In this document: in pieces, positions 43,611 through 52,885 of the stretch
Position numbering within the stretch: the first letter of the stretch is position 1
Layout: each line of letters starts with the position of its first letter
Assembly (NCBI RefSeq): GCF_001293775.1
Contig: NZ_LGLN01000033.1
Coordinates: forward strand, 307,955-371,954
Direction of reading: 5' to 3'
Length of the DNA stretch: 64,000 nucleotides
Source of the DNA: Pseudomonas syringae pv. cilantro
Lineage (GTDB): Bacteria; Pseudomonadota; Gammaproteobacteria; Pseudomonadales; Pseudomonadaceae
Notes under the pieces: generated by a model
Database searches by the model: none
What the model was told of the DNA's origin: nothing
What the model saw: the letters and a program-made list of their open reading frames with translations, nothing else
Made by a program: the position numbers and the translations under genes

Positions 43611-43671
43611 CCCGGCACGATTACTGTTGAGCCGTACCTTGACAGCGTCCCCGAGCGCAAAAGGAGTCGAT

Positions 43672-44022
43672 ATGGTGAATCTCAACAAGTTTTTCCTGGC
43701 CCTGGCTTTCCTGGGTGGCAGTGCGGCGGTGCAGGCTGGCGACGGCAAACTTGAGGTGGCGCGTATCGAGTTCGCCAAGACCAGCGAAAGGCTCGACGAC
43801 ACGCACGGCTGGGGCCACTCGCTCGGCGGGCGGGGGCAATCCAGTGTGGCGGCGGGGACGCTTTATTCTCCGCCGGTTTACGGCAGTCTGACGGGGACCC
43901 ACAATGGTCTGCCTGTCAGCCGCGAAATCCTGCTGGGAAGCTATGATGTGACACAGCATGTGCCCGTCAGCGCCCACCTGTTGAGTACTGATGCGACGAT
44001 GTCGTTTCATTCTTTGTCTTGA
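43672..44022 (+). CDS. Small exported protein upstream of phoP
   Basis: A 116-residue protein with a Sec signal peptide (FFLALAFLGGSAAVQAGD; cleavage near residue 22) and no recognised domain. The mature part is Gly/Ser/Thr-rich (GWGHSLGGRGQSSVAAGTL). ATG 43672 has AAGGAG upstream. It precedes phoP by 27 bases, the position held by oprH in P. aeruginosa, but it does not look like that beta-barrel. It is probably cotranscribed with phoPQ and controlled by the repeats upstream. Function unknown. Confidence 0.75.
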   Translation: MVNLNKFFLALAFLGGSAAVQAGDGKLEVARIEFAKTSERLDDTHGWGHSLGGRGQSSVAAGTLYSPPVYGSLTGTHNGLPVSREILLGSYDVTQHVPVSAHLLSTDATMSFHSLS

Positions 44023-44049
44023 GGCTGCAAGTGTGCCTGGGAGAGCTGC

Positions 44050-44727
44050 ATGAAGTTGTTGGTAGTTGAGGATGAAGCGCTGCTGCGCCATCACCTGCGT
44101 ACCCGTCTGACCGAAGCGGGGCATGTGGTCGAAGCGGTGGCCAACGCTGAAGAGGCGTTGTATCAGGTCGCGCAATTCAATCACGATCTGGCGGTGATCG
44201 ACCTGGGTTTGCCGGGCATCGGCGGGCTGGACCTGATTCGTCAATTGCGTACGCTGGGCAAGGCGTTTCCGATTCTGATCCTGACCGCGCGCGGCAACTG
44301 GCAGGATAAGGTCGAAGGGCTGGCTGCCGGGGCTGATGACTACGTGGTCAAACCGTTCCAGTTCGAAGAGCTCGAAGCGCGGCTCAACGCTTTGCTACGC
44401 CGCTCCAGCGGCTTCATTCAGTCGACCATCACCGCTGGCCCGTTGTTGCTCGACCTCAATCGCAAGCACGCCGCACTGGCCGAACAGCCGCTGGCGCTGA
44501 CCGCCTATGAATACCGCATTCTCGAGTACCTGATGCTCCATCACCAGCAAGTGGTGCCAAAAGAGCGCCTGATGGAGCAGTTGTACCCGGATGACGATGA
44601 GCGTGATCCGAACGTGATCGAAGTGCTGGTCGGCCGTCTGCGCCGCAAGCTGGACAGCAGCGTGGCTTTCAAACCTATCGAAACCGTGCGCGGCATGGGC
44701 TATCTGTTCAATGAGCGCTGTACGTGA
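44050..44727 (+). CDS. phoP: Response regulator PhoP
   Basis: A 225-residue OmpR-type regulator, with phospho-acceptor Asp51 (LAVIDLGLPGIGGL), the receiver Lys in YVVKPFQFEELEARL, and a C-terminal winged helix (LTAYEYRILEYLMLHHQ ... IEVLVGRLRRKLD). It starts MKLLVVEDEALLRHHLRTRL as PhoP of pseudomonads does. PhoP responds to low Mg2+ or cationic peptides via PhoQ and regulates surface modification. The stop overlaps the phoQ start (GTGA), so the two are coupled. Likely autoregulated from the upstream repeats. Confidence 0.92.
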   Translation: MKLLVVEDEALLRHHLRTRLTEAGHVVEAVANAEEALYQVAQFNHDLAVIDLGLPGIGGLDLIRQLRTLGKAFPILILTARGNWQDKVEGLAAGADDYVVKPFQFEELEARLNALLRRSSGFIQSTITAGPLLLDLNRKHAALAEQPLALTAYEYRILEYLMLHHQQVVPKERLMEQLYPDDDERDPNVIEVLVGRLRRKLDSSVAFKPIETVRGMGYLFNERCT

Positions 44728-46070
44728 TTCGTTCGCTTCGCCTGCGCTTGATGTTGGGCGCCGCCACCCTGGCGGTGATCTTCATGCTGCTGATGCTGCC
44801 TGCCTTGCAGGGTGCCTTTAGCCTGGCGCTACGCGGAGCGATTGAGCAACGGCTGGCGTCCGATGTCACCACCATGATTTCGGCCGCACGCGTCGAAGAC
44901 GGTCATCTTTTGATGCCTTCGGTATTGCCGGGCGAACAGTTCAACCTGCCTGGCAGCCGTCTGCTGGGTTACATCTATAACCGCCAGGGGCAAATGGTCT
45001 GGCGTTCGCTGTCCACCGAAGGCGAAAACATCGACTACCACCCGCACTATGACGGGCAGGGCAGCGAGTTCACCAAAATCAAGGAACTCAACGGCGACGA
45101 GTATTTCGTCTACGACGTTGAAATCCGTCTGCTGGGTGGCCGCAATGCCGCGTTCAGTATCGTTGCCGTGCAGCCGTTACGCGGCTATCAGGAAACCATC
45201 GACGGTTTGCGGCGCAAACTATATCTGGGTTTTGGTGCAGCCTTGCTGGTGCTGCTCGGCCTGCTATGGATGGGCCTGACCTGGGGGCTGCGTGCCTTGC
45301 GCAGCCTGAGTCAGGAGCTGGATCAGGTGGAATCGGGGATGCGCGACAGCCTGAGCGAAGAACACCCCAGCGAACTGCTGCGCCTGACTGACTCGCTCAA
45401 CCGGCTGTTGCGCAGTGAGCGTGAACAGCGGATTCGCTACCGTGATTCGCTGGATGATTTGGCCCACAGCCTGAAAACGCCGTTGGCAGTGTTGCAGGGC
45501 GTCAGCGAAAACATCGCCAAGCGCCCCGAGGACATGGAACAGGCGTGGGTGCTGCAATCGCAGATCGAGCGCATGAGCCAGCAGATCGGTTATCAACTGC
45601 AGCGCGCCAGCTTGCGCAAAAGCGGTCTGGTGCGCCATCACGTCATGCTGCGGCCAGTGGTTGAAAGCCTGTGCAATACGCTGGACAAGGTGTACCGCGA
45701 CAAACAGGTCAACGCCACGCTGGACCTGCCGGAACAGTGCCAGGTGCATATGGAGGAGGGCGCGTTGCTGGAGATGCTCGGCAACTTGCTGGAAAATGCC
45801 TATCGGCTGTGCCTGAGCGAGGTGCGGGTGAGTTTCAGTCAGTCCGCAACGGGCGACGAGCTGTGCATCGAAGACGACGGCCCCGGCGTTCCGCACAGCC
45901 AGCGCGCGCGCATTCTGGAGCGTGGTGAACGGCTGGATCGCCAGAACCCCGGGCAAGGGATCGGTCTGGCGGTAGTCAAGGACATCATCGAGAGCTACGG
46001 CGCACAACTGACACTGGACGATTCGCCACTGGGCGGCGCAGCGTTCAGGATTCATTTTCTGGCGCAGTGA
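44724..46070 (+). CDS. phoQ: Sensor kinase PhoQ
   Basis: A 448-residue sensor kinase starting with GTG inside the phoP stop. An N-terminal transmembrane helix (LRLMLGAATLAVIFMLLMLP) is followed by a ~130-residue periplasmic domain, a second helix (LGFGAALLVLLGLLWMGLTW), and a cytoplasmic kinase. The phospho-acceptor is His248 in DDLAHSLKTPLAVL, which is the PhoQ-type H-box rather than the common SHELRTP. The HATPase has IEDDGPGVPHSQRARIL and GQGIGLAVVKDI. The periplasmic domain has acidic residues but no long acidic patch as in enteric PhoQ, by eye. Confidence 0.92.
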   Translation: MIRSLRLRLMLGAATLAVIFMLLMLPALQGAFSLALRGAIEQRLASDVTTMISAARVEDGHLLMPSVLPGEQFNLPGSRLLGYIYNRQGQMVWRSLSTEGENIDYHPHYDGQGSEFTKIKELNGDEYFVYDVEIRLLGGRNAAFSIVAVQPLRGYQETIDGLRRKLYLGFGAALLVLLGLLWMGLTWGLRALRSLSQELDQVESGMRDSLSEEHPSELLRLTDSLNRLLRSEREQRIRYRDSLDDLAHSLKTPLAVLQGVSENIAKRPEDMEQAWVLQSQIERMSQQIGYQLQRASLRKSGLVRHHVMLRPVVESLCNTLDKVYRDKQVNATLDLPEQCQVHMEEGALLEMLGNLLENAYRLCLSEVRVSFSQSATGDELCIEDDGPGVPHSQRARILERGERLDRQNPGQGIGLAVVKDIIESYGAQLTLDDSPLGGAAFRIHFLAQ

Positions 46071-46081
46071 TGGTGGTTAAA

Positions 46082-46172
46082 GGCATTGGCACGAGAGCTG
46101 GATTCTCGTTACTACGCTCCAGCGTAGGAATGCCTTTCGTGACGCTCCGCGTCACATATCTGCGTCGCACTA
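46082..46172. repeat. Dispersed intergenic repeat, copy 3
   Basis: Contains TACGCTCCAGCGTAGGAATG and GTGACGCTCCGCGTCAC, the latter a palindrome. It is a more diverged member of the family seen at 42.6, 51.8 and 52.8 kb. Lies just after phoQ. Confidence 0.6.
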
Positions 46173-46229
46173 CGTACTATAGATCGGACGCCGAGTTGCC
46201 AAAACTGCGTTCCTCATGCCCCCTCAAAA

Positions 46230-46284
46230 GGCGGATAACCGCCACTCAACATCTGTTTTTTCCTCGATACGGCGGAAAACCGCC
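46230..46284 (+). promoter_or_regulatory. Two inverted repeats upstream of dctA, candidate DctD sites
   Basis: GGCGGATAACCGCC (46230-46243) and GGCGGAAAACCGCC (46271-46284) differ at one base and start 41 bp apart, about four helical turns. They lie about 80-130 bases upstream of the sigma-54 promoter, the usual place for an enhancer-binding protein such as DctD. Confidence 0.65.
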
Positions 46285-46361
46285 ACTTCTACCGTCGAAT
46301 CCCGGCTACCATTACCCGTCCAGGCCTTGCACAGCGCGGGTTTGATATCAATTTGACTCCA

Positions 46362-46378
46362 TGGCACGCGTATTGCTA
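46362..46378 (+). promoter_or_regulatory. Sigma-54 promoter of dctA
   Basis: TGGCACGCGTATTGCTA matches the -24/-12 consensus TGGCACG-N4-TTGCW exactly. It is 128 bases before the dctA ATG, with the candidate enhancer sites upstream. The remaining gap from phoQ holds only a repeat. Confidence 0.85.
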
Positions 46379-46505
46379 TCCAGTGGGTAGATGTCTGCCC
46401 CGTGCAGCTCGACAAAACAAATCCCTCCAGTGCAGGAGGGTTAGCGCTTTATAGGCTCGCGTGCATCAGGTGAAGATGCCGACGACGCCCTTGAGGAAAA
46501 CTGCA

Positions 46506-47858
46506 ATGACGACTCGTCAGCCTATCTACAAATCCCTCTATTTTCAGGTAATCGTTGCGATTGTCATCGGTATCCTGATCGGTCACTTCTACCCGGACAC
46601 CGGCAAGGCGCTAAAGCCGCTGGGTGACGGGTTCATCAAACTGATCAAGATGGTCATCGCTCCGATCATTTTCTGTACAGTCGTCAGCGGTATCGCCGGC
46701 ATGCAGAACATGAAATCGGTTGGCAAGACCGGTGGTTATGCGCTGCTGTACTTCGAGATCGTTTCGACCATCGCCCTGCTGATCGGTCTGATCGTGGTCA
46801 ACGTGGTTCAGCCGGGTGTCGGCATGAACATCGACGTCAGCACGCTCGATGCTTCGAAGATCGCCGCCTACGTCACTGCCGGCAAGGATCAGAGCATCAT
46901 CGGCTTTATCCTTAACGTGATTCCGAACACCATCGTCGGTGCATTTGCCAATGGCGATATCCTGCAAGTCCTGATGTTCTCGGTGATCTTCGGCTTCGCC
47001 CTGCATCGCCTGGGTGCCTACGGCAAGCCGGTTCTGGACTTCATCGATCGCTTCGCCCACGTGATGTTTAACATCATCAACATGATCATGAAGCTGGCAC
47101 CGCTGGGTGCATTCGGTGCCATGGCCTTCACCATCGGTGCCTATGGCGTCAGCTCGCTGGTGCAGTTGGGTCAGTTGATGATCTGTTTCTACATCACTTG
47201 CGTTCTGTTCGTCGTGTTCGTGCTGGGCGGGATCGCCCGCGCTCACGGCTTCAGCATCTTCAAGCTGATTCGCTACATCCGTGAAGAGCTGTTGATCGTA
47301 CTGGGTACTTCTTCTTCGGAATCCGCCCTGCCGCGCATGCTGATCAAGATGGAGCGCCTGGGTGCCAAGAAGTCTGTGGTCGGCCTGGTTATCCCGACGG
47401 GCTACTCGTTCAACCTGGACGGTACGTCGATCTACCTGACCATGGCCGCCGTGTTCATCGCTCAGGCGACCAACACGCACATGGACATCACGCACCAGAT
47501 CACTCTGTTGCTGGTATTGCTGCTGTCGTCCAAAGGTGCTGCTGGTGTAACCGGTAGCGGCTTCATCGTACTGGCGGCGACCCTGTCGGCTGTAGGCCAC
47601 CTGCCGGTTGCCGGTCTGGCGCTGATTCTGGGTATCGACCGCTTCATGTCCGAAGCCCGCGCCCTGACCAACCTGGTGGGTAACGCTGTTGCCACCGTCG
47701 TGGTTGCCAAGTGGGTCGGCGAGCTGGACACCGACAAGCTGCAATCCGAACTGGCTTCCGGTGGCAGCGCCATTCTGGAAACCCGTCCTGAAGACGACCT
47801 CGGCGTTGCCGAAGGCCCGACTCCAGCGGCTGCGGTGAGTACCACCAAGACTGTCTGA
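46506..47858 (+). CDS. dctA: C4-dicarboxylate transporter DctA
   Basis: A 450-residue sodium/proton-coupled transporter for succinate, fumarate and malate (DAACS family). Several membrane segments are obvious, and the family signatures are present: the serine-rich [12 protein letters not shown] hairpin, the [14 protein letters not shown] substrate motif and [16 protein letters not shown]. The C-terminal ~30 residues are soluble and charged. The ATG has GAGGAAAA upstream; the frame begins earlier without support. Regulation by sigma-54 and DctBD is inferred from the promoter elements described. A strong terminator follows. Confidence 0.92.
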   Translation: MTTRQPIYKSLYFQVIVAIVIGILIGHFYPDTGKALKPLGDGFIKLIKMVIAPIIFCTVVSGIAGMQNMKSVGKTGGYALLYFEIVSTIALLIGLIVVNVVQPGVGMNIDVSTLDASKIAAYVTAGKDQSIIGFILNVIPNTIVGAFANGDILQVLMFSVIFGFALHRLGAYGKPVLDFIDRFAHVMFNIINMIMKLAPLGAFGAMAFTIGAYGVSSLVQLGQLMICFYITCVLFVVFVLGGIARAHGFSIFKLIRYIREELLIVLGTSSSESALPRMLIKMERLGAKKSVVGLVIPTGYSFNLDGTSIYLTMAAVFIAQATNTHMDITHQITLLLVLLLSSKGAAGVTGSGFIVLAATLSAVGHLPVAGLALILGIDRFMSEARALTNLVGNAVATVVVAKWVGELDTDKLQSELASGGSAILETRPEDDLGVAEGPTPAAAVSTTKTV

Positions 47859-47873
47859 TAACCTCAGGCCATG

Positions 47874-47902
47874 AAAAAACCCATCTTCGGATGGGTTTTT
47901 TT
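47874..47902 (+). terminator. Intrinsic terminator after dctA
   Basis: AAAAAACCCATC and GATGGGTTTTTT pair around a TTCG loop, followed by T. Canonical shape, 16 bases after the stop. It can also serve the convergent SprT gene because the stem has A-runs on its other side. Confidence 0.93.
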
Positions 47903-47911
47903 ATGGCCGGG

Positions 47912-48406
47912 TCAATCCGTGCGGATCTCGCCACTGAATACCAGCGGCTCGCGGCAACGGCGGCACAGGTAACGTCGTCCCTTGCGAACCATGCTGTGGC
48001 GCTGGGACGTGAACGGGAAGTCGCTGTCCGGGCATGGGCAGCGATAGATGTAACGCGTCACGCTGCGGCGCTGAACGGCATAGGTATGACAGCGATTGGG
48101 CGGCAGCTCGTAGACACCGCGCATGATCAGCTGCCACTCTTCGCCATGCGGCTGAATACCGCCACCGAACAGTTGATGGGCAATCAGGTGCGCGACTTCG
48201 TGCGGCACGGTCTGGCGCAGGAAGTCTTCGGCGTTCTCTTTATAGAGCTGCGGATTGAAACGCAGCAGGTTTTCGTGCAAGTGCGCGACGCCGGCCTTCT
48301 GGCCACGCAACTGAAAACTGACCACTGGCCGTTTGAACGTGCGTTTGAAGAAGGCTTCGGCTTGCTGATAACAGGTTTCGACGCGGGAATTGAGTTGTTC
48401 GTGCAT
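47912..48406 (-). CDS. SprT-family zinc metalloprotease-like protein
   Basis: A 164-residue SprT protein. The zinc-binding [13 protein letters not shown] motif gives H-E-x-x-H with a downstream His in QPHGEEWQ. C-terminal Cys residues (CPCPDSD, CRRCREP) look like a zinc ribbon. E. coli SprT proteins are poorly characterised, and the eukaryotic relative Spartan cleaves DNA-protein crosslinks. A Cys-rich C-terminal end is consistent with DNA or RNA binding. Convergent with dctA and divergent from ttcA. Confidence 0.85.
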   Translation of the reverse strand: MHEQLNSRVETCYQQAEAFFKRTFKRPVVSFQLRGQKAGVAHLHENLLRFNPQLYKENAEDFLRQTVPHEVAHLIAHQLFGGGIQPHGEEWQLIMRGVYELPPNRCHTYAVQRRSVTRYIYRCPCPDSDFPFTSQRHSMVRKGRRYLCRRCREPLVFSGEIRTD

Positions 48407-48598
48407 GCGTTATGGCTCTCCAGTGCCCCCAGTATGCCGCAAGGTTACGCGCGGCTGAAAATGCCAGCCGCCCGGTGGTCGTTTTCGAGTCAGTGCTGTT
48501 GCCAGTTTGAACGGCATGCGCGCAGTCTGTTTAACCCCGTATCGGTTATGCGTAAAATGACCGCCCTTTCTCAAACCACCGGCGGATACCTTCAGCAA

Positions 48599-49423
48599 AT
48601 GGGCACCCTTTCAGTCAATCAGAACAAACTGCAGAAACGTCTGCGTCGACTGGCCGGCGAAGCGGTGGCCGACTTCAATATGATCGAGGAGGGTGACAAG
48701 GTCATGGTCTGCCTGTCCGGCGGCAAGGACAGCTACACCCTGCTTGATGTACTGATGCACTTTCAGAAAGTGGCGCCGATCAGGTTCGATATCGTGGCGG
48801 TCAACATGGACCAGAAGCAGCCGGGTTTTCCCGAGCATGTGCTGCCGGCCTATCTGAAGGCGCTGGGGGTCGAGTACCACATCGTCGAGAAGGACACCTA
48901 TTCGGTGGTCAAAGAGCTGATCCCCGAAGGCAAGACCACGTGCTCGCTGTGTTCGCGCCTGCGTCGCGGCACGCTGTACACCTTCGCCGACGAGATCGGT
49001 GCCACCAAGATGGCGCTGGGGCATCACCGTGATGACATCGTCGAGACGTTCTTCCTGAATATGTTCTTCAATGGCTCGCTAAAAGCCATGCCGCCCAAAC
49101 TGCGTGCCGATGACGGTCGCAACGTGGTGATTCGCCCGTTGGCTTACTGCCACGAGAAGGACATCCAGGCTTACTCGGACCTCAAGCAGTTTCCGATCAT
49201 TCCCTGCAACCTGTGCGGCTCGCAGGAAAACCTGCAACGCCAGGTGGTCAAGGACATGCTGCTGGACTGGGAGCGCAAGACGCCGGGCCGCACCGAAAGC
49301 ATCTTCCGCGCCCTGCAGAATGTGCAGCCTTCGCAACTGGCCGACCGCAAGCTGTTCGACTTCAACAATCTGCGCATCGACGAAACCGCGGCGTCACGGT
49401 TCGTCAATGTGGTGAATATCTGA
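48599..49423 (+). CDS. ttcA: tRNA 2-thiocytidine biosynthesis protein TtcA
   Basis: TtcA thiolates cytidine 32 of some tRNAs. The ATP-binding PP-loop is seen as [15 protein letters not shown], and the cluster-binding Cys pairs as [10 protein letters not shown] and, further on, [12 protein letters not shown]. Length is 274 residues from ATG 48599 ([15 protein letters not shown]), the usual start of the family. An earlier ATG at 48548 in the same frame would add 17 residues without homology. It is convergent with the Tag-like gene with a 6-base gap. Confidence 0.93.
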   Translation: MGTLSVNQNKLQKRLRRLAGEAVADFNMIEEGDKVMVCLSGGKDSYTLLDVLMHFQKVAPIRFDIVAVNMDQKQPGFPEHVLPAYLKALGVEYHIVEKDTYSVVKELIPEGKTTCSLCSRLRRGTLYTFADEIGATKMALGHHRDDIVETFFLNMFFNGSLKAMPPKLRADDGRNVVIRPLAYCHEKDIQAYSDLKQFPIIPCNLCGSQENLQRQVVKDMLLDWERKTPGRTESIFRALQNVQPSQLADRKLFDFNNLRIDETAASRFVNVVNI

Positions 49424-49429
49424 GCCTGA

Positions 49430-50101
49430 TCAGTGGTTGACGGTGAACGACAGCATTGCTGAAAGCTGGCACATCGGTCGGCCGCTTTCGGCGTGCCACT
49501 GGTTGAACACATCCTGCACGAGGGCCTGATCGCGTTTGCTGGTTGGCACTTTGTCGACGATGTCTTGCGCGTTCAGCGCGGCGACCACATCCCAGGTCGG
49601 AATGAAGGTGTCCTTGCCGACCATGCGCAAAAAGCGCGGCGATGACAGGCCACCCATCTGGTTGCCGTGCTTGGCCAGGTACTGCCACAGGCCGGTAATG
49701 TTATCGACCGGCCAGTCGGCGATGAATTTGCCGAAGCTGCCATGCTCCTGTTCGATGTCCAGAATCAGCTGCGCATTGCGTGGCACGCTCTTGAGCTTGC
49801 CCAGGTGACGAATGATACGCGCGTCCTGCATCAGCCGCTCCAGATGGTCAGCACCCATCAGCACGACCTTCTCCGGGTCGAAGCGGAAGAACACTTCTTC
49901 AAAAGCGGGCCATTTGGAGTCCACCAGACTGTGCTTCAGGCCGGCACGAAACACCCGCAGCGCCATGGTCGACAGGTAACGGTCGGCGCTGATGGCCTGC
50001 AGTTGTTTCGGCGTTTTGGGGGAGGGCAGATGAGCTTCCAGAGCTTTGGCAGAGCCGAATCGATTCAGGCAATACTCGTTCAGCCATTTGTAGTCGTGCA
50101 T
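49430..50101 (-). CDS. Tag-like DNA-3-methyladenine glycosylase family protein
   Basis: A 223-residue protein resembling DNA-3-methyladenine glycosylase I. Shared features: FDPEKVVLMGADHLERLMQD, then ARIIRHLGKLKSVPRNAQ, a helix-hairpin-helix-type DNA-binding segment, and a C-terminal part. However, the N-terminal zinc Cys and YHDxEWG found in E. coli Tag are missing, as is the C-terminal HxxxCxxC. So it belongs to a divergent group and its activity on methyladenine is uncertain. An N-terminal MHDYKWLNEYCLNRFG is typical of the Pseudomonas branch. Convergent with ttcA. Confidence 0.7.
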   Translation of the reverse strand: MHDYKWLNEYCLNRFGSAKALEAHLPSPKTPKQLQAISADRYLSTMALRVFRAGLKHSLVDSKWPAFEEVFFRFDPEKVVLMGADHLERLMQDARIIRHLGKLKSVPRNAQLILDIEQEHGSFGKFIADWPVDNITGLWQYLAKHGNQMGGLSSPRFLRMVGKDTFIPTWDVVAALNAQDIVDKVPTSKRDQALVQDVFNQWHAESGRPMCQLSAMLSFTVNH

Positions 50102-50207
50102 CGGTTCTCCAGAAGATTCAACAGGCAGGTCAAGGGTTCAGACCGACCCTTGAGCTGCAAGTTTGCGATTTTAGCGAAAGCGGGTGGTGGCGCTTCTGGC
50201 GAACCGG

Positions 50208-51163
<956 letters not shown>

Positions 51164-51308
51164 TTGCAGGTCGCATCTTGTATGGGGTGGGGCGTATTCT
51201 ACCCAGCGATGACACTGTTCGACATATCGGATGGTCAATAGTCGTAACGTGGGTATAAGAAAGCCTGGTCATCGGTAACGCAGGTTGAACGGGCGAGGAA
51301 GGAAATTA

Positions 51309-51776
51309 ATGGCAATGCGATTGACTGCAGCGGTGATACTTCTCGGCAGTTTGCTGCTCAGCGGCTGTGGCGTGGACCTGGGCACCGACCAGGATGGTCA
51401 GAAGGTCGCCAGCGAGCGGATAAAGGGCCACTGGCTGGTGGTCAACTATTGGGCTGAATGGTGCGGCCCGTGCCGGACCGAGGTGCCGGAATTCAATGCA
51501 CTGTCCGAGCAGCTCAAGGACAAGAAAGTCACGGTGCTGGGGGTCAACTTTGACAACCTGCAAGGTGACGAACTGAAAAATGCCGCCAACGCGCTCGGCA
51601 TCAAGTTCACCGTACTGGCCCAGGACCCGGCCGAACAGTACAGCCTGCCGCCGTCGGAAGCGCTGCCAGTGACCTACATCATCGACGACAAAGGCAAGAT
51701 GCGCGAACAACTGCTCGGCGAGCAATCGGCGGCGACCGTGATCCAGAAGCTCAACGCGCTGCGCGGGGAGGGCTGA
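51309..51776 (+). CDS. TlpA-like thioredoxin-fold lipoprotein
   Basis: A 155-residue lipoprotein with a TlpA/ResA-type thioredoxin fold. The lipobox LLLSGC places Cys20 as the lipidated residue (AVILLGSLLLSGCG). The active site is WAEWCGPCR, a CGPC thioredoxin motif. The cis-Pro is in ALPVTYIID. It is likely an envelope thiol-disulfide reductase. The start at 51309 follows GAGGAAGG. It is a single gene, divergent from arsC-wrbA. Confidence 0.9.
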   Translation: MAMRLTAAVILLGSLLLSGCGVDLGTDQDGQKVASERIKGHWLVVNYWAEWCGPCRTEVPEFNALSEQLKDKKVTVLGVNFDNLQGDELKNAANALGIKFTVLAQDPAEQYSLPPSEALPVTYIIDDKGKMREQLLGEQSAATVIQKLNALRGEG

Positions 51777-51786
51777 TCAGATCAGT

Positions 51787-51862
51787 TGACCACGCTCTGC
51801 GTCGCAGCGAGGACGCGGAGCGTCCAGAACGGCATGCGACGCGGAGCGCCGCACGATAGTCA
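51787..51862. repeat. Dispersed intergenic repeat, copy 4
   Basis: Contains GACGCGGAGCGTCCAGAACG, GCATGCGACGCGGAGCG and a GCACGATAGTC end. Its reverse complement aligns along most of its length with copies 2 and 5. Lies between convergent genes. Confidence 0.75.
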
Positions 51863-51884
51863 CAGGCAGGAGCCCGGGGCACTG

Positions 51885-52292
51885 TCAGCTATCTTCCAGC
51901 CAGAAGCGCAGCGGTTTGCCTTCGGCGGGCCACAGGCGCAGTTGCTCGATGGGCGAGATGTCCCAGCGTTTTACGCTGCCGATGGCTCTGATGAAGCGCT
52001 GTTCCTGTTCCATCAGCGCTGGTGCGCACATTTTGCGGGTTTTGCCCACTGCGCCGAAACTGATGGTGTGGTCGTTCAGGGTGTAAGGCGCGAACCAGTG
52101 GTTGCAGCCCGCATTACCGTAAGCGCGGCCATCGGCACCCAGGGTCATGGTCAGGTGACTGTTGTCGATCAGCGGCCGTTCGCCGATCCATTCCATGACG
52201 TAGCTTTTATCCTGCCGAATCGGCAGCGGATCTGCAGTGCATCCGACCAGCAGCGCGCCGCCGATCAGGCCAACAAGCGCGAGCTGTCTCAT
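51885..52292 (-). CDS. META-domain lipoprotein (HslJ-like)
   Basis: A 135-residue protein with a lipobox (GGALLVGCTAD; Cys lipidated) and a META/HslJ-like domain. The domain shows LTMTLGADGRAYGNAGCNHW and, later, GKTRKMCAPALMEQEQRFI, the classic Cys-containing META pattern. The family is linked to heat-shock or stress resistance in E. coli, but the exact role is unknown. Its ATG overlaps the preceding gene's stop by four bases, so they form an operon. Confidence 0.88.
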   Translation of the reverse strand: MRQLALVGLIGGALLVGCTADPLPIRQDKSYVMEWIGERPLIDNSHLTMTLGADGRAYGNAGCNHWFAPYTLNDHTISFGAVGKTRKMCAPALMEQEQRFIRAIGSVKRWDISPIEQLRLWPAEGKPLRFWLEDS

Positions 52293-52726
52293 GCGGCCTT
52301 CTCCTGACACTTCTTGCAGACGTGCTTTTTGCCTTCGGTTTTCCAGCCCAGCTCCGCGATGCGCGCAGTAGCGGCCGGTTTCCGCGCCTTGAGGCTCAGC
52401 TTGCTCTCGACCATGAACTCGAAATTCAGTTCGGCGTTGCAGCTGTCGCAATGCACCTGCCAATGATGGATCGCCAGTTCGTCGAACACCGGGCCTTTGG
52501 CCACTGCGATCCACTGGCCCGGCGGGTTGATCAGGTGCCGGACCTTCTCGACCGTCAGGCGCATGTGCAGGCTTTTGCTGCCTTTGATGGACACCAGCAA
52601 CTGGTCATGATCGTGAATCGAGCCGCCGTTGCCGGTGACCTGATAGCGACCGGGTGCCAGAGTGCGGCATTCAGTCAGGGTATGTTGCGGGTTGAGCATG
52701 CTGTAGCGGAAATCGTGTTCGACCAT
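52289..52726 (-). CDS. Hypothetical protein with two CxxC pairs
   Basis: A 145-residue protein of unknown function. Cys-x2-Cys pairs occur in VHCDSCNAELN and HVCKKCQEK near the C-terminus, which together could hold a zinc ion. An N-terminal part HDFRYSMLNPQHTLTECRTL precedes a beta-rich stretch. No signal peptide. The gene overlaps the META lipoprotein start and is first in that pair; otherwise it has no context clue. Confidence 0.75.
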   Translation of the reverse strand: MVEHDFRYSMLNPQHTLTECRTLAPGRYQVTGNGGSIHDHDQLLVSIKGSKSLHMRLTVEKVRHLINPPGQWIAVAKGPVFDELAIHHWQVHCDSCNAELNFEFMVESKLSLKARKPAATARIAELGWKTEGKKHVCKKCQEKAA

Positions 52727-52792
52727 GGGTCCTCCAAAATTGCGCGCATCCTACCATGCTCCGTGCTGATCGTTCCTGGCGTATGGCTGCGA

Positions 52793-52866
52793 CTATCGTG
52801 CTAATGCTCCGCGTTGGCGCGCCGTTCTGGACGCTCCGCGTCCTGTTAACGACGCAGTCGGAGTGC
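52793..52866. repeat. Dispersed intergenic repeat, copy 5
   Basis: Contains ACTATCGTGCTAATGCTCCG, GCCGTTCTGGACGCTCCGCG and TCCTGTTAACGACGCAG. The element aligns with copies 2 and 4. Lies between the CxxC-protein gene and gacS. Confidence 0.75.
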
Positions 52867-52885
52867 AGAGGTCGCCAGCGTCAGG

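Noticed and set aside
46611-47744. Minus-strand frame opposite dctA
   Set aside because: Shadow of the transporter gene; composition is polar, His/Gln/Asp-rich, as expected for complement of membrane codons.
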